Assembly: GCF_036880965.1 (NCBI RefSeq)
Contig: NZ_JBAJMV010000001.1
Span: 124,001 to 188,000, forward strand
Length of the DNA: 64,000 nt
Direction of reading: 5' to 3'
Origin: JAUASW01 sp036880965
GTDB taxonomy: Bacteria; Pseudomonadota; Gammaproteobacteria; Burkholderiales; Burkholderiaceae_C
This document shows positions 52,417 through 62,567 of the stretch, piece after piece (within the stretch, counting starts at the first letter, position 1; each line of letters starts with the position of its first letter). The position numbers were made by a program, and so were the translations under genes. The notes under the pieces were generated by a model, which was not told the DNA's origin, made no database searches, and was given only the letters and a program-made list of their open reading frames with translations.

Positions 52417-54762
52417 TCAGGTTTGCGGTCTGAGCAGCAGGCGGTGGCGCGTCTCACCGGGCAGGAAGGGCAAGGGCGTGCCCTGCAGCCAGGCTTCGTG
52501 ATCGGCCCGATAGAAAGGCGACAGCGGATGCCCGGACTGTCCGCCCGGCACGCTCAGGATGCCTTGTTCCTCGCGCCCTGGCGACACCACCATGCGCTCG
52601 GACTGGCCATGGCCGCCGACCTGCACCCGCGGCATGTGGCGGTCGCCGCCCATCGGCGTGTCGGGCATGTCCAGCCAGCGTGAGAGCCAGGGCAAGGCCG
52701 GGCTCAGCGGATGCCGGATGCCGGCCCGGTTGTGATGGCCCCACGAGGCCTGAGCCAGCGGTTCCGTCTTGCTCAGGACAGTGGCGCGGCTGTCCAGCAG
52801 GGCTTGCTGCAGGAAAGCACCCCAGCTGCTGAAGCCCTTGGGCAGCGCATCGGCGCGACGCGCCTGCATCAAGGCCCAGCCCGGTGTCTCGGGCACCCAT
52901 TTGAGATCGCGCAGGCGCAACTGCCGCGCTTCCAACTGGGCGGCCAGCGGCGCGAACAGCTGCTCCAGCACGCGGTCGCGGAAGGCTCGCACCAGCGTGT
53001 AGCCGATGGCATCAGGGGCCGCTTCGGCGGCTGCGGATTCGACGAATCCTCGGTAGTCCGCCAGGCCTTGCTGTGCCACGAATTCGGGCTTGAGCACCTG
53101 TTCCAGCAGGAGCTTGCGCCAGCGCTGCAGGAAGATGGCGCGCTGGTCGAGCTGGATGGCGTGCAAGGACGCCTCGTCATGCTTGGCGAGCCTGGCCAGG
53201 CCGTCGCGGATCTGCTGGCCACGGGCGCCGAGGTCGTAGCCGCCATTGCCTATCAAGGCCAGCGTCGCGCCGCCGACGACGCGGGCATTCGCCGTCCACA
53301 GCAGGCCGTCCGCCGGGTCGAGCAGGCGCGGATGCTGGTCAAAGCCTGCATAGCCCTGCCAGCCCTGGCCCGCAACGCTCCAGTCCTGGGGAGTGTCGAA
53401 GTCAGCCAGCTGGCGCAGCGGCACGGCGCCGGCCAGCGTCCAGCCGATCCTGCCGCTGGCATCGGCCACCAGCATGTTCTGCGCTGGCAGGCCGGCACCG
53501 ACGGCGATCTTCATCGCCTCGTCAAGCGATGCGGCACGCGCCAGGTCCTGCACGCGGAAGTTCAGGGCCTGCGGGTCATGCGCCACCCAGCGCAGCGCAT
53601 GGCCCTCGTGGGGGGCGTTCAGGAGCGGCCCCCATTCGCTGTCCTTGAACTCCACATCGACCGTCTCGCCACCCGCCACGGCAATCCGCTCGACGCGTCG
53701 CTTGAGGGGCTTCTCGCCATCAGGCGTCTGGTAGTGCGTGCCCGCGGCATTGAGCTTGAGGGCCACCACATCGGCCCAGTCGGCCGTGGCGTTGGTGAAG
53801 CCCCAGGCGACGTGCCCATTGCTGCCTGCCACGATGGCCGGCGTGCCGGGCAGGCTCACGCCGGAAACACGCCAGGGGCGGCCGGCCTCCTGCCACTGCA
53901 AGCTGGCCTTGAACCAGGTGCCGGGCACGCGCAGGCCCAGGTGCATGTCATCGGCGAGGATGGCCCCACCATGGCGGCTGCGCGAGGCGGCGACAGCAAA
54001 GTTGTTGCTGCCGATGTCGCGGCTGTCGCGCAGCTCGCAGTCATTGCAGGCGCTGCTCTTGCTCGCCCAGGGCCAGGCGCTCGCAGGCACCGGCACCGGC
54101 TGCACCAGGCTGCCGTCCAGCGGTGCCTGCCAGTCGGCGCTGTGCTGGGTCATGAACGCGTACCAGTCGCCCGAGACGGAGGACTTCAGCAGCGCCATGG
54201 CGAGGTCGTCGCGGCCCTGCGCGCTCTGCAGGTCCAGATACATGCCCAGCACCACCAGCAGCGAATCCGGTGCCGCCCAGGGCTGGGGCGGCTGGCGCAG
54301 GAGGCCGTATTCGAAAGGCCGAACCTTGAGTTGGCTGAAGCCTTCATTGACGCCCTGCGCATAGGACTGCAGGAGATGCCGCTGGCTTTCGGGCAGGCCG
54401 GCAAACATGCGCTCGGCGCGCTGACGGAAGCCATGCAGGCGCCGCCCCTTGTCCAGTGGCAATGCCTTGGCACCGACCAGCGCCGACAGCTCGCCCGCCG
54501 CATTGCGGCGCATCAGGTCCATCTGGAAGAAGCGTTCCTGGCCGTGCACAAAGCCCAGGCCGCGCACGGCGTCGAGCTGGCTTTGCGCCTTGACCGTCAG
54601 GTAGCCCCGCTCGTCTCGCAGGAGTTCCACCGGCGCTGCCACCGGCCCGACTGCTTCACCCTCCAGCTGTGCCAGGCTGCCGCGCCAGCCGAGGTAGAGC
54701 ATGGCGAGCAGCATCAAGACCAGGAACAGAAGACTCCAGAGAACACGGCGTATCCACAGCAT
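52417..54762 (-). CDS. Penicillin acylase family Ntn-hydrolase
   Basis: 781 residues. An N-terminal membrane segment (about 5-24) acts as a signal or anchor. The alpha chain carries DERGYLTVKAQSQLDAVRGLGFVHGQERFFQMD, a family signature. The self-processing nucleophile is Ser252 in DIGSNNFAVAASRS, and the beta chain has DDMHLGLRVPGTWFKASL and NGHVAWGFTNATADWADV. Members hydrolyse amides such as acyl-homoserine lactones, penicillins or peptides; the physiological substrate here is unknown. Nine cysteine-poor regions and the SACNDCELRD pair before the site are unusual (possible disulfide in the linker that is processed out). The start has GGGAAGAG upstream. Confidence 0.9.
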   Translation of the reverse strand: MLWIRRVLWSLLFLVLMLLAMLYLGWRGSLAQLEGEAVGPVAAPVELLRDERGYLTVKAQSQLDAVRGLGFVHGQERFFQMDLMRRNAAGELSALVGAKALPLDKGRRLHGFRQRAERMFAGLPESQRHLLQSYAQGVNEGFSQLKVRPFEYGLLRQPPQPWAAPDSLLVVLGMYLDLQSAQGRDDLAMALLKSSVSGDWYAFMTQHSADWQAPLDGSLVQPVPVPASAWPWASKSSACNDCELRDSRDIGSNNFAVAASRSRHGGAILADDMHLGLRVPGTWFKASLQWQEAGRPWRVSGVSLPGTPAIVAGSNGHVAWGFTNATADWADVVALKLNAAGTHYQTPDGEKPLKRRVERIAVAGGETVDVEFKDSEWGPLLNAPHEGHALRWVAHDPQALNFRVQDLARAASLDEAMKIAVGAGLPAQNMLVADASGRIGWTLAGAVPLRQLADFDTPQDWSVAGQGWQGYAGFDQHPRLLDPADGLLWTANARVVGGATLALIGNGGYDLGARGQQIRDGLARLAKHDEASLHAIQLDQRAIFLQRWRKLLLEQVLKPEFVAQQGLADYRGFVESAAAEAAPDAIGYTLVRAFRDRVLEQLFAPLAAQLEARQLRLRDLKWVPETPGWALMQARRADALPKGFSSWGAFLQQALLDSRATVLSKTEPLAQASWGHHNRAGIRHPLSPALPWLSRWLDMPDTPMGGDRHMPRVQVGGHGQSERMVVSPGREEQGILSVPGGQSGHPLSPFYRADHEAWLQGTPLPFLPGETRHRLLLRPQT

Positions 54763-54844
54763 CGGCTCTTCCCAACGACGAGGTGCCGGCATTCTCGGCC
54801 CAGGCGTCGCGTCAGCGGCCCTGGCAAATCCACAGACTGTTGGA

Positions 54845-55750
54845 TCAGCGCCAACGGCTCAGCAGCCAGACCCCGCCCATCACCAGCAGCGTGCCGGCCG
54901 CGACCCAGGGCGTGAACGGCTCACCGAGTATCAGCACGCCCATGAGGATGGTGGACATGGGGCCGATCATGCCGGTCTGCGCGGCCAGCGGCGCGCCGAC
55001 GCGTTCGATCGCCATCATCACCATCAGCACCGGCGCGAAGGTGCAGGCTGTCGCATTGAGCAGGGACAGCCAAAGCACCGGCGGTGCCAGCTCGGCCAGA
55101 CCGGAGATCGGCCGCAGGACCAGGAACTGGGCAATGCACAGGACGCAGGCAACCGAGGTGGCCAGCCCGGTCAGGCGCAAGGCGCCGAGGCGCCGCACCT
55201 CTTCGCCGCTGTACATCAGGTAGAGCGCATAGCTGAGCGCGCTGCCGAACACCAGCACCGCGCCCAGCATCACGTCGCTGCCCTGCAGGTGCAGCTCCTG
55301 GCCGAACACCACGAACACGCCGGCATAGCTGATGAGCAAGGCCCAGAGCTGGCGCGCCTGCACCTTCCTGCCCAGCAGCGCCCAGCTGAGGAAAAGCACC
55401 AGCGTCGGATTGAGGTAAAGGATCAGCCGCTCGAAACTGGCGCTGATATAGGCCAGGCCGGCAAAGTCCAGAAAGCTGGCGAGGTAGTAGCCGCTGAAGC
55501 CCAGACCAAGCAAGGCCAGCCAGTCGCGCCGGGTCAGGGGCGGCTTGCCGCGGCCGGCGAACCAGGCCAGCAGCAGGAACAGCGGCAGCGCAAAGAGCAT
55601 GCGCAGCATGATCAAGGTGACCGCGTCGACGCCATGCCGGTAGGCCAGCTTGACGATGATGGCCTTGCCCGAGAAGGCGATGGAGCCCGCGCCGGCCAGC
55701 AGCAGGCCAGGCGCTATCGAACGGGAACCTGCAGTGGGCGAGCCGGGCAT
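54845..55750 (-). CDS. EamA/DMT-family transporter (second copy)
   Basis: 301 residues with ten predicted helices. GLLLAGAGSIAFSGKAIIVKLAYRHGV and LIMLRMLFALPLFLLLAWFAG mark repeat one, and AFAPVLMVMMAIERVGAPLA-like CTFAPVLMVMMAIERVGAPL with MIGPMSTILMGVLILGEPFT mark repeat two. Such carriers move small metabolites. It is not closely similar to the EamA protein 4 kb away, so it is not a recent duplicate. It lies between the penicillin-acylase and ABC substrate-binding genes on the minus strand, about 50-80 bases from each. Confidence 0.9.
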   Translation of the reverse strand: MPGSPTAGSRSIAPGLLLAGAGSIAFSGKAIIVKLAYRHGVDAVTLIMLRMLFALPLFLLLAWFAGRGKPPLTRRDWLALLGLGFSGYYLASFLDFAGLAYISASFERLILYLNPTLVLFLSWALLGRKVQARQLWALLISYAGVFVVFGQELHLQGSDVMLGAVLVFGSALSYALYLMYSGEEVRRLGALRLTGLATSVACVLCIAQFLVLRPISGLAELAPPVLWLSLLNATACTFAPVLMVMMAIERVGAPLAAQTGMIGPMSTILMGVLILGEPFTPWVAAGTLLVMGGVWLLSRWR

Positions 55751-55799
55751 CGGCTCATTCTGTCAGAGCCCCTGCAGGCTCGAAGGCCCGCAGCCTTCG

Positions 55800-56912
55800 T
55801 CATCGCCAGAACTTGCCATCGGGTCCGATGATGGCGATATCGGCGAAATCCAGGCCGCTGTGCTTCTTTGAATTGAAGCTCAGCTCGAGGCCACCGAGGT
55901 CGAAGCGCTGCATGCTGTCCAGCGCCTTCACCAGGCTGCCACGGTTCAGGTCCTTGCCCGCACGGCGCAGACCCTCGACCAGCACCTTGGCCGAGGCATA
56001 GCCTTCCAGATGGGCCGGGCTCAGCTCGACCAGGCCTCGCAGCTTGGCCTGCTCCTGGGCCTGACGCACCAGCTCGGTCGAGGCCGAGCGCTCGTTCGGG
56101 AACAGCTGGGTGACGATGACGCCCCGACCCTGCTCCTTCAATTGCTTGACGAAAACGGGGCTGGCGTTGTTGGACAGGGTCACGACCTGGGCCATCGACC
56201 CTGCGGTGCGCAGCGCGGCGACGAAGCCCGCGGCGGCATCGGCCTCGCAGATCAGGAGCACCGCCGGGATGTCGGCCTTGGCGAGTTGCTGTGCGAGGGC
56301 CTGGTAGGCCGGGGCCTTCGGCGCGAATTTCAGGTGCGCGCGCGGCCGCATGCCGGCCGCACTCAGGCCCCGCAACGCCGCCTGGGCGGCGTCGTTGCCG
56401 AACTTGTCTTCGGACTGCAGCACCGTCAGGCTCTGCACACCCATATTGCGCAAATGGCTCACGGCCCGTTCGGCCTCGCGGTGGTAGCCGGCGCGGACAT
56501 TGAAGACAAACGGGTTGACCGGGTCGTGAAGCAGGAGCGCGCCGCTGGTGGGCGCCACCAGCGCGAGCCGGTGCTGCGAGAGCAGCGGCAGGATGGCTTC
56601 GTTCTGCGAGGTGCCGCCGGTCATGAACAGCGCCAGCACGCCCTGGTCGATCAGGGCCTTGGCGTTGGCTGCACTGGTCTTGGGGTCGAACTTGTCGTCC
56701 AGCGTCACCAGCTCGATCTTCTGGCCGCCGACACCGCCGGTGGCATTGATCTGGTCGAAGTACAGCTTGGCGCCGTCGCGGTTCTGCTGTGCCATCAGGC
56801 CCGCCGGGCCGCTGAAATCTGCGGTCTGACCGATCTTGATCTGGGCCTGCGCCGCCGTGCCCAGCAAGGCACAGCAAGTCAATGCAGAAAGCATCACGGC
56901 CAGCTTCTTCAT
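55800..56912 (-). CDS. ABC transporter substrate-binding protein (branched-chain amino acid type, orphan)
   Basis: 370 residues. The signal peptide (1-23, ending AQAQ) has no lipobox. The mature part is a periplasmic type-1 binding fold (Peripl_BP_6): IKIGQTADFSGPAGLMAQQNRDGAKLYFDQIN, KIELVTLDDKFDPKTSAANAKALI, and LVEGLRRAGKDLNRGSLVKAL. The core resembles LivJ/LivK-type proteins binding amino acids, amides or aromatic acids. No permease or ATPase genes follow in the window, so it is orphan here; it may also pair with a chemotaxis receptor or kinase. The nearby region upstream is a non-coding repeat. Confidence 0.9.
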   Translation of the reverse strand: MKKLAVMLSALTCCALLGTAAQAQIKIGQTADFSGPAGLMAQQNRDGAKLYFDQINATGGVGGQKIELVTLDDKFDPKTSAANAKALIDQGVLALFMTGGTSQNEAILPLLSQHRLALVAPTSGALLLHDPVNPFVFNVRAGYHREAERAVSHLRNMGVQSLTVLQSEDKFGNDAAQAALRGLSAAGMRPRAHLKFAPKAPAYQALAQQLAKADIPAVLLICEADAAAGFVAALRTAGSMAQVVTLSNNASPVFVKQLKEQGRGVIVTQLFPNERSASTELVRQAQEQAKLRGLVELSPAHLEGYASAKVLVEGLRRAGKDLNRGSLVKALDSMQRFDLGGLELSFNSKKHSGLDFADIAIIGPDGKFWR

Positions 56913-57027
56913 CGCCCACCCCCACTTGTTGAAGTGCGCGGATTGTGGCGGGCGTGCCTCGCACAAACACCGGTGAAATCCCGGTGCCTGGCGTGAAGGA
57001 GCGTGAAGATTTGGCAGTGCCGAAAGA

Positions 57028-57044
57028 AACCCCGCCACGGGGTT
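57028..57044 (-). terminator. Small hairpin with T-rich tail inside the repeat element
   Basis: AACCCCG-CCA-CGGGGTT forms a 7-base-pair stem; on the minus strand TCTTTCGG follows. It is in the same orientation as the terminator at 57471-57516 and shares the AAAGAAAC context, so it may be a duplicated end of the element. Confidence 0.4.
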
Positions 57045-57470
57045 CAATAGACCCGCGGAAGAACAGCGAGAAGCAAATAGGTTCATCGCCGTTGGCGTCT
57101 CCTGCCGGCACTTTGCAGCCGTTCGCGTTGAAGCTCGTTCGCGCTGCCGAGGCCATCGGGTGAGGGCTTGTGCTCCTGTCCCCCGGACCGGGCTTCGCCC
57201 GATCCTCCTCCTTTACCTCGCCCAAACCCTCACCCGACACCCTCGGCCGAACCTGCGCATGCCACCAGGCGAAGGCCACAGTGGTGCGGATCAGGTCGGC
57301 AGTGGGTTTCCCGAAGCGAGGTAAAGGAGGAGGACCTGGCGCAGCCAGGGCCGGGGGACACGAGCGCAGGGGAACCCGCTGGCGGCCTGATCTTCGACCA
57401 ACAGAGGAACAAGAAAACGAATGGCAGCAATGTGCCGTTTGGCGTCTTTCCTGGAGTTGGTTGGAGAACC

Positions 57471-57516
57471 AAAAGAAACACCGCCGGCCGCGGCATGAGC
57501 CACGGGACGGCGGTGT
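57471..57516 (-). terminator. Terminator of the POT transporter gene
   Basis: ACACCGCCG (57478-57486) pairs with CGGCGGTGT (57508-57516), with a 21-base loop that can fold further; on the minus strand the stem ends in TTTCTTTTGG. It starts 20 bases after the transporter stop and also forms one edge of the repeat element. Confidence 0.7.
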
Positions 57517-57535
57517 CAAGCCGGAGCAGTTCGTC

Positions 57536-59104
57536 TTACTGGATGCCGTGCATCTTGCGATGCATCCACTTGTTCAGCAGCATCATCACCAGGCCGGCGC
57601 CGATCGGGATGACAGTGAAGATCAGGAAGAAGGTCGACATCGAATAGGTGTGGGCAATCTGCTCGATGTAGGAGCCGGTCATGCCGGCCAGGAAGTTGCC
57701 GATGAAGGTGTTCAGGAACCAAACGCCGAACATCAGGCCCAAGAGCCGCGGCGGCGCCAGCTTGGAGATGTAGGACAGGCCCACCGGCGACAGGCACAGC
57801 TCACCCATGGTGTGCAGCAGATAGGCCAAGGTCAGCCAGATCATGCTGACCTGGGCGGTCTTGGCACCGTTGGGGATACCGGCGGCACCATAGGACAGGC
57901 AGGCAAAGCCCAGACCCAGCATCACCAAGCCCAGGCCGAACTTGATCGGGCCGCTCGGGTTCCAGTACTTGCCCCACAGGCGCGAGAACATGGGAGCCAG
58001 CACCACCAGGAACAGGCTGTTCAGGATGCCGAACCAACTGGCCGGCACGCTGGAATCCTGATTGACGAACTCGCGCATCAGCATCCACACCGTCAGGTAC
58101 CAGATGCCGGCAATGCAGCTGACCAGCAGCAGGTTGGAGAGCAGGTAGCGCTTGGCCGTGCCGAAGAACAGCTTGATCAGCAGCCAGGTCAGGATCAGCA
58201 GCGGAATGACCGTGATCAGCGTATTGACGATCTTGAAGGTCGTGCCGGTCGAGCCGGTGAGGCTGCGGTCGGTGAAGTCACGCGCGAAGATCGTCATCGA
58301 ACCGCCGGCCTGCTCGAAGGCGAACCAGAAGAAGATGGTGAAGAACGAGAAAGTGAAGATGGCCTTCAGGCGGTCTTTCACAACATTGGCGGGCGGCTCC
58401 TCGGCCACCGGCACATGCTCGGCCTTGGCTTGGGAGAGGCTCAGGCCGATCTTGCCGAAGATGCCCTGGCCGAAATAGAACTGCAGCGCGCCGAGGATCA
58501 TGAAGACCGCGGCCAGGCCGAAGCCATAGGACCAGGAGATCTTCTCGCCGATATAGCCGCACAAGAGGATGCCGAAGAAGGCGCCGGAGTTCACGCCCAT
58601 GTAGAACAGCGTGTAGCCGCTGTCGCGGCCGCCCTCGTTGTCCTTGCCGTAGAGCTGGCCGACGATGGCCGAGATGTTCGGCTTGAACAGGCCGGTACCC
58701 AGCACCACCAGGCTCAGGCCCAGGTAGAAGGTCGGCTTGGTCTCCATGAACATCGAGACGTGGCCAGCGGCAATCATCAGGCCGCCGATAACGATGGCGC
58801 GGCGCAGGCCCAGCACCTTGTCAGCCAGGTAGCCGCCAAAGATGGGGGTGAGGTAGACCAGGCCGGTGTACCAGGCGTACAGCTTGCCGGCGTCCTTGAT
58901 GTCCCAGCCCCAGCCGCCGTTGAGCGTGGTGGCGGTCAGGAACAGCACGAGCAGCGCGCGCATGCCGTAGTAGGAGAAGCGCTCCCACATTTCTGTGAAG
59001 AAGAGGACGAACAGCGCGTCCGGATGTCCGAGGATGGTGTGCGGCGCTGCCGCTGCGCCGGGCGCGGCTGCGCCCGGTTTCAGTGTCGTGGTGGTCGAGC
59101 TCAA
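57536..59104 (-). CDS. POT-family proton-dependent oligopeptide transporter
   Basis: 522 residues with about 14 membrane helices, typical of bacterial POT members. The diagnostic motif FTEMWERFSYYGMRALLVLF (ExxERFxYYG at 38-47) couples protons, followed by GLVYLTPIFGGYLADKVLG and the FYMGVNSGAFFG block of helix 5. It imports di- and tripeptides with protons. The N-terminal ~25 residues are Ala/Thr/Pro-rich and cytosolic. The upstream gap to the VOC gene is 148 bases and ends in a CCGGGGC-rich stretch. The gene ends at the terminator that borders the inverted-repeat element. Confidence 0.93.
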   Translation of the reverse strand: MSSTTTTLKPGAAAPGAAAAPHTILGHPDALFVLFFTEMWERFSYYGMRALLVLFLTATTLNGGWGWDIKDAGKLYAWYTGLVYLTPIFGGYLADKVLGLRRAIVIGGLMIAAGHVSMFMETKPTFYLGLSLVVLGTGLFKPNISAIVGQLYGKDNEGGRDSGYTLFYMGVNSGAFFGILLCGYIGEKISWSYGFGLAAVFMILGALQFYFGQGIFGKIGLSLSQAKAEHVPVAEEPPANVVKDRLKAIFTFSFFTIFFWFAFEQAGGSMTIFARDFTDRSLTGSTGTTFKIVNTLITVIPLLILTWLLIKLFFGTAKRYLLSNLLLVSCIAGIWYLTVWMLMREFVNQDSSVPASWFGILNSLFLVVLAPMFSRLWGKYWNPSGPIKFGLGLVMLGLGFACLSYGAAGIPNGAKTAQVSMIWLTLAYLLHTMGELCLSPVGLSYISKLAPPRLLGLMFGVWFLNTFIGNFLAGMTGSYIEQIAHTYSMSTFFLIFTVIPIGAGLVMMLLNKWMHRKMHGIQ

Positions 59105-59252
59105 ATCTGAACCTCAGTAGAGGAAGACAATCTTTCAAGGGCCGGGCGCGGGTAGCACCACCGCCTTGGCGGGGGACAAAAATCAAAGCCGCCGGATTGT
59201 CGCCTCAGGCCCCTCAGGGTTACCCCGGGGCATTCCCCAACAGCCGAACCCC

Positions 59253-59654
59253 TCAAGCCGGGGGCGGCTCCCACAGCTCGATGCGGTTGCCCTCGGGGTC
59301 CATCACCCACGCGAACTTGCCGTACTCGCTCTCGTCGACCTTGTCGTCCACCTGGCAGCCTTCGGCGCGCAGCGCCGCCACCAGCCCATGCAGGTCGGCG
59401 ACCCGGAAATTGATCATGTAGGGCGCCGGGCTTGGGTCGAAGTACTTGGTGTCACCGTCGAACACCGTGAACAGGGTCATGCCGCCATCCGGCTCGGTGC
59501 GGCCCTCGTTCTTCCATTGGAAGACGGCGCCACCCCAGTCCGCGATGGCTATGCCCAGATGGGTGCGGTACCAGGCTCGCAGCGCGGGTGCGTCACGGCC
59601 CTTGATGAAGATGCCGCCGATGCCGGTAACGCGGGCCATGACCTTCTCGCTCAT
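59253..59654 (-). CDS. VOC-family (glyoxalase/bleomycin-resistance fold) protein
   Basis: 133 residues in a vicinal-oxygen-chelate fold: GIGGIFIKGRDAPALRAWYRTHLGI opens the first beta-alpha-beta-beta unit, and PYMINFRVADLHGLVAALRAEG and WVMDPEGNRIELWEPP close the second. The last carries a metal-type Glu. Function cannot be narrowed beyond a metal-dependent or binding protein. The start is preceded by AGGAGACAG. A longer in-frame reading exists upstream but without a ribosome site. It diverges from the diguanylate cyclase gene (218-base gap, nothing else recognised). Confidence 0.9.
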   Translation of the reverse strand: MSEKVMARVTGIGGIFIKGRDAPALRAWYRTHLGIAIADWGGAVFQWKNEGRTEPDGGMTLFTVFDGDTKYFDPSPAPYMINFRVADLHGLVAALRAEGCQVDDKVDESEYGKFAWVMDPEGNRIELWEPPPA

Positions 59655-59872
59655 CGCTGTCTCCTGTTGTGCTCTGTGGACTGCGGCAATTCTGCAACCA
59701 GATGCGCGGCAGGATGTGAAGTCCGCACGCGTATCGCCATCGCGTGCGCTTCTCGCCCCAAATCTCATCCCACGTCCATCGCCAGATCGCCCATGCTTGC
59801 GCCGGTAATAAATGGCACCTCAGGCCTCAAGGCCGCGTGATTGGTGCTGCGAAGTCGTTTGGAGTAGCACCG

Positions 59873-60898
59873 ATGAGATACACAGACAGCATGGAGCGCA
59901 GTGCCGAGCACTTGCGCGCGGCACTGGCGCAGATGACGCGCCAAAGATCCGCATTGCATCCCACCAGCTATGCCATCTGGTACGAATACGTCAGTGGCCG
60001 CAACCCGGACTTGCGACACGCGATGAACCAGATGCTGGCAGACGGTGCCACGCTGGACGAGGCCCAGACCTGGAGCCTCTACACCACCCATGTGGGCGAA
60101 TGGGATTCCCCCGGCGCGAAACGCATCAGCGATGGTTTCCAGCGCGTGCTCAATGGCATCGCCGCCTCGGCAGCGCATGCAGGCGACCACACGGCCCGCT
60201 TCGGCAATGAGCTGAGCGAGCTGTCCCTCAAGCTGGAGAGCGACGCTGCGCCCGCCGAGACCGTGCGAGAGATCCTCAGCGGCGTGCGCGAGCTCAGCGG
60301 CGTGATGTCCTCCTTGCAACACAAGTTGGATGCCAGCCGCAACGAAATTGCCGAGCTGCGCCGTGAGGTCGAGCTGGCGCGCAATGAAGCGCTGGTGGAT
60401 GCCCTCACCGGCCTGGCCAACCGACGCGCCTTCGATCAGGAGCTGGCTCAGGCCATCCAGAGCGGCGAGAGCCTGCAGGCGCCCTGCCTGATGCTGGGAG
60501 ACATCGACTTCTTCAAGCGCCTGAACGACAGCTATGGCCATGCCTTTGGCGACCAGGTGCTGCGCGGCGTCGCCCAGACCATGAAGGGCATCGCCGCGGC
60601 GCCGGCGCTTGCCGCCCGAGTCGGCGGCGAGGAGTTCGCGGTGTTGTTGCCCGGCAGCACGCTGCAGCAGGCGCAAGCCTTGGCCGAGCAGATGCGCCAG
60701 AGCATCGCCGCCGGCCGCATCCGCCGAGGCACAAGCACGCAGGACGACGAAAGAGTCACCCTCTCCTTCGGCGTCACCCAGCTTGCGGTGGGCGAGAGCG
60801 CCAACGAGTTCTTTGAGCGTGCCGACCGCGCGCTCTACGCATCCAAACGCAGCGGGCGCAACTGCGTCACGGTGCTGGCCGCGCGCGCAGCAGCCTGA
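59873..60898 (+). CDS. Diguanylate cyclase (GGDEF domain)
   Basis: 341 residues, soluble. The N-terminal ~175 residues are helical with an unnamed sensor-like part (SYAIWYEYVSGRNPDLRHAM) and a coiled stretch (DASRNEIAELRREVELARNE). The GGDEF domain follows: DALTGLANRRAFD, LMLGDIDFFKRLNDSYGHAFGDQVL, and the active site GGEEF at 251-255. The usual inhibitory RxxD motif five residues before GGEEF is absent (the stretch is APALAARV). It makes c-di-GMP from two GTP. The start has GGAG upstream. The histidine kinase gene begins 95 bases later on the same strand. Confidence 0.92.
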   Translation: MRYTDSMERSAEHLRAALAQMTRQRSALHPTSYAIWYEYVSGRNPDLRHAMNQMLADGATLDEAQTWSLYTTHVGEWDSPGAKRISDGFQRVLNGIAASAAHAGDHTARFGNELSELSLKLESDAAPAETVREILSGVRELSGVMSSLQHKLDASRNEIAELRREVELARNEALVDALTGLANRRAFDQELAQAIQSGESLQAPCLMLGDIDFFKRLNDSYGHAFGDQVLRGVAQTMKGIAAAPALAARVGGEEFAVLLPGSTLQQAQALAEQMRQSIAAGRIRRGTSTQDDERVTLSFGVTQLAVGESANEFFERADRALYASKRSGRNCVTVLAARAAA

Positions 60899-60993
60899 AC
60901 GCGCAAAGCAGTCCGTCACAGCCCTCACGATCTGCTAATCTCCGACGGCACAGCCGCAACCATTAGCGGCGAACTTGTCGGGAGTGACTCGCC

Positions 60994-62562
<1,569 letters not shown>

Positions 62563-62567
62563 GCCCG

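Larger units (their letters stand above)
56913..57535. repeat. 623-base gene-free stretch with a large imperfect inverted repeat
   Basis: No gene is supported here. A 44-base arm at 57177-57220 and its inverted copy at 57317-57360 match at 39 of 44 positions, and each arm has its own inner hairpin (GGGC-TTC-GCCC; CCTGGC-GCA-GCCAGG) whose changes keep pairing. Further out, 57106-57125 and the complement of 57418-57437 match at 17 of 20. Two hairpin units with the same AAAGAAAC lead flank the whole (57028-57044 and 57478-57516). The element looks like a non-autonomous repeat (MITE-like or intergenic repeat family), not coding despite long open frames. Confidence 0.7.

Noticed and set aside
55714..57519. 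A 601-codon minus-strand open frame spanning the repeat element and the ABC binding-protein gene
   Set aside because: It is out of frame with the binding protein and only reflects lack of stops in GC-rich DNA; the repeat structure explains the rest.
57168..59110. Long + strand frames opposite the POT transporter and through the inverted repeat
   Set aside because: Antisense to a recognisable transporter; composition is His/Gln-rich as usual for such shadows.
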